Source: Desulfobacca acetoxidans
GTDB lineage: Bacteria > Desulfobacterota > Desulfobaccia > Desulfobaccales > 0-14-0-80-60-11
DNA: 5,524 bases
Assembly: GCA_022736495.1 (NCBI GenBank)
Contig: DZCR01000201.1
Span: 1 to 5,524, forward strand
Direction: 5' to 3'
The position numbers were made by a program, and so were the translations under genes. A model generated the notes under the pieces. It had not been told where the DNA came from, made no database searches, and saw only the letters and a program-made list of their open reading frames with translations. Of this stretch, positions 1 through 5,524 are shown piece by piece; position 1 is the first letter of the stretch, and each line of letters begins with the position of its first letter.

Positions 1-1
1 A

Positions 2-79
2 GCAACAAGCAGTCGTTACCTGGAGGGCAAACGGCGTCTAAAAAAGGTTGACACCGGGTTTAGGTCGATTATTCTTTGA
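2..79 (+). CDS. possible C-terminal tail of an upstream gene (partial)
   Basis: This frame is open from the window edge for 25 codons and stops at TGA 77-79. It reads as a basic tail containing RYLEGKRRLKKVDTGF. The other two plus frames stop earlier, at about 39 and 51. I considered the C-terminus of OleA, which often lies beside oleBCD. The usual GDRV...GIGSGL-like ending of thiolase-fold enzymes is not present, so I do not assign it. It may equally be non-coding, because a chance open stretch of 25 codons is common. A promoter candidate overlaps its end. Confidence 0.22.
   Translation, partial: ATSSRYLEGKRRLKKVDTGFRSIIL
48..75 (+). promoter_or_regulatory. candidate sigma70-like promoter upstream of oleB
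   Basis: A perfect TTGACA (48-53) is followed after 16 bases by TATTCT (70-75), a 4 of 6 match to TATAAT. Transcription would begin near 82 and give a leader of about 110 bases before oleB. There is no extended TGn element. It is the best-placed promoter-like pair in the leader, but a motif match alone is weak evidence. The ole genes might instead be transcribed from further upstream. Confidence 0.3.
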
Positions 80-190
80 CCTCTGCTGAGCCTGCCTGTG
101 ATTGCTTGTGGCCCCGTGGACGGAAGTCTCCCGGCAGACATCATCTGAATAGCTGAAATTCCATAACCTTTTACGATTTGACAAACGCCT

Positions 191-1078
191 TTGTGCCCAG
201 AACTTTACCCAGAATATCCTTTTTCTTCGCATTTTGCCACTATTGATGACCACCGCCTCCATTATATAGATGAAGGGGCCGGGCCGGTTATAGTCATGGT
301 GCATGGCAATCCCACCTGGTCGTATTACTACCGGCATCTTATCACCCTGCTGGCCAGGACGCACCGGGTGATTGCGGTTGATCATCTTGGCTGCGGCCTC
401 TCGGATAAGCCTCAGGGCTATCCCTATCGGTTACGCAATCATATCGACAACCTGGAGGCCCTGTTGCGACATTTACAGGTAGAATCGTATTCCCTGATTG
501 TCCATGACTGGGGGGGAGCAATTGGCCTGGGAGTGGCGGGGAGGAGTCCGGCGGCCCTGGAACGGCTGGTGATTTTGAATACCGCCGCCTTTCGTTCGCA
601 GCGGATTCCGTGGCGGATTCGGGTCTGCCGTTGGCCCCTTATAGGCAGCCTGCTGGTGCGGGGGCTCAATGGATTCGCGGGTCCCGCAGTCTTTATGGCC
701 GTCACTCGCCGCCTGCGGCCGGAGGTGGCCAAGGCCTATCTGGCCCCCTATGATTCCTGGCGCAACAGGGTCGCCGTGTATGGCTTTGTCCGCGATATTC
801 CGCTTGCCCCGTCGCATCCCTCCTATGCCGCCCTGAAAGAGGTGGAAGAGGGCTTGCCCGCCCTTGCCGCCCGTGCTGTTCCGACTATTATCTGCTGGGG
901 GGGGCGGGATTTCTGTTTTAACGATCATTTCTATCAGGAGTGGCGCGCCCGCTTCCCTTCGGCTGATTGCCATTATTTCCCGGAGGCGGGTCATTATGTG
1001 CTGGAGGATGCCCGGTCTGAGATCAGCGCGCTGCTGGAGACATTTTTCGCCGGGAGCTTGGCGAACTGCCCCGGTTGA
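191..1078 (+). CDS. oleB: OleB, beta-lactone decarboxylase (alpha/beta hydrolase fold, haloalkane dehalogenase-like)
   Basis: This 295-residue protein is the last enzyme of olefin biosynthesis: it removes CO2 from the 2,3-dialkyl beta-lactone made by OleC to leave a cis-alkene. The sequence shows the alpha/beta hydrolase landmarks: HGNPTW (38-43) at the oxyanion region, the nucleophile motif HDWGGA with Asp106, WGGRD with Asp240 as likely acid, and EAGH with His268. An Asp nucleophile rather than Ser is the haloalkane dehalogenase/OleB pattern. The cap region (about 132-212) has OleB-like signatures such as AVTRRLRPEV, YLAPYDSW and DIPLAPSHPSY. There is no signal peptide, so it should be cytoplasmic. 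The start is TTG at 191: an in-frame TGA at 179-181 blocks extension, the next in-frame Met (M36) lies inside the fold, and the N-terminus LYPEYPFSSHF suits the family. No clear Shine-Dalgarno precedes it. OleB is a separate protein here, not the OleBC fusion seen in some bacteria. Plain haloalkane dehalogenase is the alternative, made unlikely by the oleC and oleD neighbours. Confidence 0.93.
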   Translation: MCPELYPEYPFSSHFATIDDHRLHYIDEGAGPVIVMVHGNPTWSYYYRHLITLLARTHRVIAVDHLGCGLSDKPQGYPYRLRNHIDNLEALLRHLQVESYSLIVHDWGGAIGLGVAGRSPAALERLVILNTAAFRSQRIPWRIRVCRWPLIGSLLVRGLNGFAGPAVFMAVTRRLRPEVAKAYLAPYDSWRNRVAVYGFVRDIPLAPSHPSYAALKEVEEGLPALAARAVPTIICWGGRDFCFNDHFYQEWRARFPSADCHYFPEAGHYVLEDARSEISALLETFFAGSLANCPG

Positions 1079-1100
1079 TAGTTTGAAGGTAGCTTATATG

Positions 1101-1124
1101 GTTCCCACGCCGGAGCGTGGGTAC
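1101..1124. repeat. REP-like palindrome in the oleB-oleC gap
   Basis: GTTCCCACGC (1101-1110) and GCGTGGGTAC (1115-1124) form a 10-bp stem with one T-T mismatch around a CGGA loop. From memory, palindromes of the form GTTCCCACGC...GCGTGGGAAC are common dispersed intergenic repeats in several bacterial phyla, and this closely resembles one with a changed right-hand base. It lies 22 bases after the oleB stop codon. No T-run follows, so it is not a standard intrinsic terminator. In RNA it could stabilise the upstream oleB message or damp read-through into oleC. Confidence 0.6.
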
Positions 1125-1139
1125 GATGGGGCGATGGGG
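1124..1139. repeat. tandem 8-bp duplication (CGATGGGG x2)
   Basis: CGATGGGG occurs at 1124-1131 and again at 1132-1139, directly abutting the right arm of the REP-like palindrome. The copies are perfect. This may be replication slippage or a small footprint duplication at the edge of the repeat element. No function can be read from it. Confidence 0.6.
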
Positions 1140-1171
1140 CAAACGAACAAAAAGGTTACTTTTATAATAAA

Positions 1172-1188
1172 GGCCGGGCCCCCCGGTT
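1172..1188 (+). other. GC-rich hairpin just upstream of oleC
   Basis: CCGGG (1174-1178) pairs with CCCGG (1182-1186) around a three-C loop, and two G-U pairs can extend the stem to 1172 and 1188. It sits about 20 bases before the oleC start. There is no following T-run, so I do not call a terminator. It may affect access to the oleC ribosome site, or be incidental in GC-rich DNA. Confidence 0.35.
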
Positions 1189-1207
1189 GGGGTGCTGAGA
1201 AGTTATA

Positions 1208-2863
1208 ATGAATGTCAATATCGGACAGGCCCTGGCCGAAAGGGCGCGCGATCAGGCAAACGAAATCGGGCTCGTTGAGGCGGCTACCGGCAGGAATTGG
1301 ACTTTTGCCGGGCTCAACAGCCGCGCCGATCGTCTGGCCTGGTATCTTCAGGCGCATGGGGTGAAGGCGGGTGAGCGGGTGATGCTCATGGTCAGGCCTT
1401 CGGCTGATTTTATCTGTCTTACCTTCGCCCTGTTCAAGCTGGGGGCTCCGGTCATCCTGATTGATCCGGGGATGGGGTATAAGAACCTTTTGCGCTGTAT
1501 CGCAGGCGTTAGGCCGCAGGTTTTTATCTCCGTTCCGGCGGCCCACCTCTTTCGCCTGTTGTTTCCCTCTCCCTTTCGCTCAATCCGGGTTTCCTTCTGC
1601 TGTGGCCCTTCGTTTGGCCTCCTCGGCCCTGATCTCTGTAAGCAGGCCGAAGGGAGTTCTTCCCCTTTTCCCGTCTATCCCGCCCGCGCCGATGAACTGG
1701 CCGCCATTATCTTTACCACCGGTTCAACCGGCCCGCCCAAAGGGGTCCGTTACGAGCACGGGGTGTTTCATGCCCAGTTAGGGCTGATTCGTGATTATTA
1801 TCAGATTGGGCCGGGGCAGGTGGATCAGCCCGGATTTCCGCTGTTTGCCCTTTTTGCCACGGCCCTTGGGGCCAAGGCCGTTATCCCCGATATGGATCCC
1901 ACCCGCCCCGCCCGGGTTGATCCCCGGAAATTTGTCCGGTCGCTGCGGGAACAGAAGGTGACCTATTCCTTTGGCTCTCCGGCCATCTGGAATGTGGTCA
2001 GCCGTTACTGCCTTGAGCAGAACATTGTGCTTGAGCACCTGCAACAGGTGCTTATGGCCGGGGCCCCGATCTCAGGTGAGCTGGTGGCTCGGGTTCAGGC
2101 TATCCTGCCGGCTGGAGCTAAAATTCATACCCCGTATGGGGCCACTGAGGCCCTGCCGATTGTCTCGCTTGAAGGGCGGGAAATCGTCGAATCGACCTGG
2201 CCGCTCAGTCTTCAGGGGCACGGGATCTGTGTCGGCAGGCCCCTGCCGGGGATGAAGATTCGGGTTATCGCCTATTCGGACGACCCGATAGCGATCTGGG
2301 ATGAGTCCCTGTGTCTGCCGCCAGGGCAGATTGGCGAGATTGTGGTCAGTGGCGACGTGGTGACCCGGGCCTATGAGAATAATGAGGAGGAGAACCGGCT
2401 GGCCAAGATTCAGGACGGCAGTGCGCCCTCCTCCTTTTGGCATCGCATGGGGGATCTGGGGTATCTTGACAGTCAGGGACGGCTCTGGTTTTGCGGCAGA
2501 CGCGCCCATCGGGTGGAGACCACGATCGGAGTGCTGTTTACCATCCCCTGTGAGGCCATTATCAATCACCATCCCGATGTCGCGCGATCGGCGCTGGTGG
2601 GGATTGCAGACCCTGTGCATCCTGGCGCCCAGCAGGCGGTAATGATTGTTGAGCCGGTCAAGGACGGCAGGATCAATCAGGAAAGATTGCTGGCCTCGGT
2701 GCGGGAACTGGCAGCCGCCTCACCCTTGACAGCTTCCATCCGCTTTTTTCTCGTCCACCCAGATTTTCCCGTCGATATCCGTCATAATGCCAAGATCTTT
2801 CGGGAGAAATTGAGCGTCTGGGCAGAAAAACAATTGGCGGGGCATTCCCCGAAACCCTCATGA
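1208..2863 (+). CDS. oleC: OleC, ATP-dependent beta-lactone synthetase (AMP-binding/ANL superfamily)
   Basis: This 551-residue enzyme activates a 2-alkyl-3-hydroxy fatty acid with ATP and closes it to the cis beta-lactone that OleB decarboxylates. It was historically annotated as an acyl-CoA synthetase. ANL motifs appear in order: the P-loop TTGSTGPPKGV (170-180), YGATE (310-314), RMGDLGYLD with Asp416, the hinge region GRRAHRVE (431-437), and the C-terminal lysine in HNAKIFREKL (Lys529). The segment GFPLFALF followed by VIPDMDPTRPARVDP (209-239) is, in my recollection, characteristic of OleC rather than general acyl-CoA ligases. Length is normal for the family and no transmembrane segment is evident. 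ATG at 1208 is preceded by a weak GAGA at 1197-1200, 7 bases away. The last four bases overlap the oleD start (ATGA), so oleC and oleD translation are probably coupled. A lactone-producing pathway (nocardiolactone type) would also use such an enzyme, but adjacent oleB favours olefin as the end product. Confidence 0.94.
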   Translation: MNVNIGQALAERARDQANEIGLVEAATGRNWTFAGLNSRADRLAWYLQAHGVKAGERVMLMVRPSADFICLTFALFKLGAPVILIDPGMGYKNLLRCIAGVRPQVFISVPAAHLFRLLFPSPFRSIRVSFCCGPSFGLLGPDLCKQAEGSSSPFPVYPARADELAAIIFTTGSTGPPKGVRYEHGVFHAQLGLIRDYYQIGPGQVDQPGFPLFALFATALGAKAVIPDMDPTRPARVDPRKFVRSLREQKVTYSFGSPAIWNVVSRYCLEQNIVLEHLQQVLMAGAPISGELVARVQAILPAGAKIHTPYGATEALPIVSLEGREIVESTWPLSLQGHGICVGRPLPGMKIRVIAYSDDPIAIWDESLCLPPGQIGEIVVSGDVVTRAYENNEEENRLAKIQDGSAPSSFWHRMGDLGYLDSQGRLWFCGRRAHRVETTIGVLFTIPCEAIINHHPDVARSALVGIADPVHPGAQQAVMIVEPVKDGRINQERLLASVRELAAASPLTASIRFFLVHPDFPVDIRHNAKIFREKLSVWAEKQLAGHSPKPS

Positions 2864-3864
2864 ACACAGTCTTGATTACCGGTGGCGGTGGTTTTGTCGG
2901 GTCTGCCATTGTCCGCCAGTTACGGGCCCGGGGCATCTCCTGTACGGTGGTGGGCCGCCATATCTATCCCGAGCTTGCGGCCATTGGCGCAACCTGCCGA
3001 CGGGGGGATATTTGCGATCGTGAGTTCATGCGTGAGTGTTGCCGGGGGGTGGACACGGTTTTTCATGTGGCCTCTCTGGCCGGTATCTGGGGCCGGTGGC
3101 AGGACTATTATGCCACGAATGTGATTGGGACTGAAAATGTCATTGCCGGATGCAGGTCTTGCGGGGTTGCCTCGCTGATCTACACCTCAACCCCGTCGGT
3201 TGTCTTCAACCAGCATTCGATCCATAATGGGGATGAGAGCCTGCCCTATGCCGATCGTTTCCTCTGCCATTATGCCCGCAGCAAGGTCATGGCCGAGCGT
3301 TTGATCCTGGCCGCGTCCGACCAGCACCTGCGTAGTTGCGCGATCAGGCCGCATCTGGTGTGGGGGCCAGGTGATCCTCATCTGATTCCCCGGCTTATTG
3401 AGAGGGGGCGCAAAGGGCAGCTTCGGCAGGTGGGGGCGGGGGACAATCTCGTTGACATCTCCTATGTTGATAATGTCGCCCATGCCCATCTCCTCGCCGC
3501 TGATAATCTGGCCGGGGTAGGTACTGCGGCGGGCCGGGCCTACTTTGTCAGTCAGGGGGAGCCGGTGAACCTGTGGTCGTGGATAAACGAGCTTTTTGCG
3601 CGACTTGACATTCAGCCGGTACATGCTAAGATTTCGTTCCCAACCGCCTACGGAATTGGGGCGTTGTTGGAGGGTTTCTACGGATTGGCGGGCTTGCGCC
3701 AGGAGCCGCGGATGACCCGTTTTCTGGCCCAGCAGCTCGCCAAATCCCATTATTTTTCCATAGCCAGGGCCCAGCAGGATCTTGGCTATCAACCACTTGT
3801 CTCGACTGAGCAGGGGATGGAGCGGGTAGTCGCATCGCTAACGAACCCGGTTGCCAAACAATGA
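2860..3864 (+). CDS. oleD: OleD, NAD(P)H-dependent 2-alkyl-3-ketoacid reductase (extended SDR, 3-beta-HSD-like)
   Basis: This 334-residue Rossmann-fold reductase converts the 2-alkyl-3-ketoacid released by OleA into the 2-alkyl-3-hydroxyacid used by OleC; characterised OleD prefers NADPH. The N-terminus has ITGGGGFVG with the GxxGxxG glycines at 8, 11 and 14. A DTVFHVAS stretch (65-72) and TNVIGTENVI (86-95) are typical of extended SDRs. The catalytic set is Ser113 in TSTPSVVF and Tyr138/Lys142 in YARSK. RPHLVWGPGDPHLIPRLI (163-180) and VDISYVDNVAHAHLLA match the 3-beta-hydroxysteroid dehydrogenase/OleD subgroup. It is full length and soluble. The ATG overlaps the oleC stop codon by four bases and lacks a good Shine-Dalgarno of its own, so reinitiation from oleC is likely. 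A steroid or sugar-nucleotide SDR is the alternative in isolation; position after oleB and oleC decides the call. Confidence 0.92.
   Translation: MNTVLITGGGGFVGSAIVRQLRARGISCTVVGRHIYPELAAIGATCRRGDICDREFMRECCRGVDTVFHVASLAGIWGRWQDYYATNVIGTENVIAGCRSCGVASLIYTSTPSVVFNQHSIHNGDESLPYADRFLCHYARSKVMAERLILAASDQHLRSCAIRPHLVWGPGDPHLIPRLIERGRKGQLRQVGAGDNLVDISYVDNVAHAHLLAADNLAGVGTAAGRAYFVSQGEPVNLWSWINELFARLDIQPVHAKISFPTAYGIGALLEGFYGLAGLRQEPRMTRFLAQQLAKSHYFSIARAQQDLGYQPLVSTEQGMERVVASLTNPVAKQ
3605..3632 (+). promoter_or_regulatory. candidate internal promoter within oleD
   Basis: TTGACA (3605-3610) is separated by 16 bases from TAAGAT (3627-3632), which matches TATAAT at 4 of 6 positions and is preceded by TGC, an extended -10 motif. 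Start would fall near 3639, about 235 bases before the M48 gene. The pair lies in coding sequence (RLDIQPVHAKI), so chance is a serious alternative. Confidence 0.25.
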
Positions 3865-3873
3865 GATAAAACG

Positions 3874-5406
3874 ATGAAAGGGTTAATCAAAAAATTTCTG
3901 GCCGTTGTCTTGGTTTTCTCGATGCTGCATTTTTCCTGCCCTCGGCCTGCCCTTGCCTTTTCTCTGGGTGAGGAGCGTGAGGTCGGAGAGATCCTGCTCT
4001 ATCAGATCCGGCAGGCCTTTCCCCTTCTTGATGACCCTGATCTCTCCCAATATGTCAATGATCTGGGCGATAAGGTGCTGGCGGTGGCCGGGGTTCAGTA
4101 CTTTGATTATCATTTGTTTGTGGTCAAGAGTAAGGAATTTAACGCCTTTGCCGCACCATCCGGGCTCATCTTCTTTTATACCGGGCTTATTGAGACCATG
4201 GACAGCGAGGATGAGCTGCTCTCGGTTCTGGCCCATGAAATCGGGCATGTGGTCAGTCGTCATATCGCCGCCCGAATGGACAAGGGGATGAAGGTGGGAC
4301 TGGCGACGCTGGCCCTGGCCCTTGCCGGTCTGGCCCTTGGCGCTGGCGGGGCCGGGGCGGCTGGTCAGGCCGTGGTGACGGGTTCGATGGCGGCCGGTCA
4401 GGCCATGAACCTGCACTTTAGTCGGCAGGATGAGGAGGAGGCCGACCTTCTGTCGTATGGCTGGATGAAAAAAATGGGTCGAGATACGGCGGCCATGGAA
4501 AAAATGCTCAAGACCATGCGGCGGATTACCCGCTATCGTATGGGCCAGATTCCTCAATACCTACTGACCCATCCTGATCCCGAGGCCCGGATGGGCTATG
4601 TTCAATCCCTGATGGCCGTGGATAAGGCGGCGAAGGCGTCAGAGGTCATAGGGGTCACAGAGGTCAAAAATCCCAAAAAGGCTGATGATTTTGCGTTTTT
4701 GCGCTTCAAATATCGGGTGATGGCCCAGATCGAAGATGACGGGCAGTTTCGCAATTTTATTACCAGCCGGAGTACTGATTCCCAGCTTTCCCCTTTTGAG
4801 CGGAGCATGGCCAAGTATGGACTGTCGCAGGTGGAAAGGGAGGCGAATAACCTTGAGCGCAGTCGGGCCTTGTTGCAGGAAGTGATTGCGGCGTTTCCGG
4901 ATCGCTCCATCCTGCTGGTTGATCTGGGGCGGATCGAGTTGGCGGCGGGCAACAAAGACAAGGCCAGGGAGTTGATTGAAAAGGCGGCGCGGCAGGACCC
5001 TGCCGACCTGTGGGCGGTGTTTCAGCTTGCCAAGGTGCATCAGGCCCTGGGAAACAGCAAGGAGGCTGAGGGGAATTACTTCACCATCGCCCGTGAGACT
5101 CCCGAATACGCCAAGGTCTATTACGAGCTTGGTAAGATCCGCTCCGATCAGGGACAGAAAAGCGAGGCCTCCTATTATCTGGGGAAATATTATCTCTATG
5201 AGGGGCGGATCGAGCTTGCCAAAGACAAGCTCGAACGGGTAGTCAAGGAGCGTTCTCTTTCCGTTTCCCTGCATCAGGATGCCCGCGCGATGTTGGAGAC
5301 GATTGAACGGTTGGAAGAGGGGCCTGGCTCTAAAAAGGAACAAGAAGAGGAAAAGCGGCGGAAAGAGGAAGAAGAAAGAAGGGATCGGCGGCGGCCTCCA
5401 TTCTGA
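3874..5406 (+). CDS. exported M48 family zinc metalloprotease with C-terminal TPR repeats (BepA/YfgC-like)
   Basis: This 510-residue protein resembles periplasmic M48 proteases such as BepA, which assists outer-membrane protein assembly and degrades stalled substrates. Residues 1-28 form a signal peptide: basic MKGLIKK, hydrophobic core, and an ALA/FS cleavage site after Ala28. The catalytic site is HEIGH (121-125), with Glu187 in the EEEAD motif as probable third zinc ligand. THPDPEARM (232-240) holds His233, matching the histidine that in BepA can plug the active site. Residues about 143-178 are Ala/Gly-rich and hydrophobic, perhaps membrane-associating. TPR-like helical pairs span about 310-460, with clear units around 345-376, 377-410 and 411-443. 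The end (487-507) is a Lys/Glu/Arg-rich charged tail. A lipobox at Cys22 is not convincing. The start lies 9 bases after the oleD stop with only a weak GAG at 3863-3865, which suggests operon membership. Substrate is unknown, so I give no gene symbol. Confidence 0.9.
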   Translation: MKGLIKKFLAVVLVFSMLHFSCPRPALAFSLGEEREVGEILLYQIRQAFPLLDDPDLSQYVNDLGDKVLAVAGVQYFDYHLFVVKSKEFNAFAAPSGLIFFYTGLIETMDSEDELLSVLAHEIGHVVSRHIAARMDKGMKVGLATLALALAGLALGAGGAGAAGQAVVTGSMAAGQAMNLHFSRQDEEEADLLSYGWMKKMGRDTAAMEKMLKTMRRITRYRMGQIPQYLLTHPDPEARMGYVQSLMAVDKAAKASEVIGVTEVKNPKKADDFAFLRFKYRVMAQIEDDGQFRNFITSRSTDSQLSPFERSMAKYGLSQVEREANNLERSRALLQEVIAAFPDRSILLVDLGRIELAAGNKDKARELIEKAARQDPADLWAVFQLAKVHQALGNSKEAEGNYFTIARETPEYAKVYYELGKIRSDQGQKSEASYYLGKYYLYEGRIELAKDKLERVVKERSLSVSLHQDARAMLETIERLEEGPGSKKEQEEEKRRKEEEERRDRRRPPF

Positions 5407-5408
5407 TT

Positions 5409-5461
5409 AGGCTGAAGGCTGAAGGGTGCTTTGCCTCCGACAAAGCTGGAAGACTGAAGGG
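5409..5461. repeat. degenerate GGCTGAA-type heptamer repeats with a small hairpin
   Basis: Two perfect AGGCTGA units (5409-5422) are followed by a partial AGG. A second degenerate block (about 5445-5461) reads GCTGGAA-GACTGAA-GGG. Between them GCTTTG (5428-5433) and CAAAGC (5441-5446) can pair across a 7-base loop. Similar heptamer runs occur as intergenic variable repeats in other bacterial genomes. The hairpin has no T-run, so it does not qualify as an intrinsic terminator. No gene is recognisable from 5407 to the window end. Confidence 0.5.
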
Positions 5462-5524
5462 AAAACATTCGAGCCTTCGGAGTCTCCACTTCGTTCCGCT
5501 TACCTGGCCCGCTGGCTCTGACCT

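Noticed and set aside
126..139. Small hairpin GTCT/AGAC in the oleB leader as a terminator or riboswitch part.
   Set aside because: A four-bp stem with no T-run and no wider conserved architecture is within chance expectation.
178..183. Perfect TTGACA just before oleB as a -35 box.
   Set aside because: The matching -10 position falls inside oleB and shows no TATAAT-like sequence.
38..385. Minus-strand frame of 115 codons covering the leader and the start of oleB.
   Set aside because: It is antisense to well-supported oleB sequence, has no recognisable domain, and its composition looks like a shadow frame.
1163..1168. Perfect TATAAT before oleC as a separate promoter.
   Set aside because: No acceptable -35 element at 16-18 bases upstream and no TGn extension, so the match stands alone in an AT-rich patch.
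864..1208. An overlapping plus-strand frame whose TAA (1206-1208) overlaps the oleC ATG, suggesting a coupling peptide or an OleBC frameshift fusion.
   Set aside because: Most of it is the shifted frame of oleB, its residues have no recognisable features, and OleB already ends naturally shortly after its catalytic His region.
3925..3942. Possible lipoprotein lipobox at Cys22 of the M48 protease.
   Set aside because: The residues before Cys22 are H-F-S, which do not fit the usual Leu at -3, and a clear signal peptidase I site (ALA) follows at 26-28.

Overview
The window carries four tightly packed plus-strand genes. The first three read confidently as oleB, oleC and oleD, the last steps of bacterial head-to-head long-chain olefin biosynthesis. 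The fourth encodes an exported M48 zinc metalloprotease with a C-terminal TPR region, of the BepA/YfgC type. The sequence is fairly GC-rich, with abundant GGG glycine codons and few strong Shine-Dalgarno sites. The layout and protein flavour suggest a Gram-negative bacterium, plausibly a Desulfobacterota/deltaproteobacterial lineage where ole clusters are known. That placement is inferred from gene content and style only.

Layout: 1-190 is a leader with a possible 3' tail of an upstream reading frame (ending at 79) and a sigma70-like promoter candidate (48-75). oleB (191-1078) starts at TTG. A 129-base gap (1079-1207) follows and holds a short palindrome resembling dispersed REP-like elements, an 8-bp tandem duplication, and a GC-rich hairpin just before oleC. 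oleC (1208-2863) overlaps oleD (2860-3864) by ATGA. The M48 gene (3874-5406) starts 9 bases after oleD. The last 118 bases hold degenerate GGCTGAA-type heptamer repeats and no recognisable gene.

How the genes work together: in the known pathway OleA condenses two fatty acyl-CoAs to a 2-alkyl-3-ketoacid. OleD reduces this to the 2-alkyl-3-hydroxyacid, OleC closes it to a beta-lactone with ATP, and OleB decarboxylates the lactone to a cis-olefin. OleB, OleC and OleD are known to assemble into a large complex. No recognisable oleA lies in the window; it may be upstream or elsewhere. The protease has no known role in olefin synthesis, but its spacing suggests co-transcription with oleD. An additional promoter candidate inside oleD could also serve it.

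I see no CRISPR array, tRNA, rRNA, transposase or defence-type system. The core pathway is known. The less ordinary points are the cluster's architecture, its intergenic repeats and the protease linkage.
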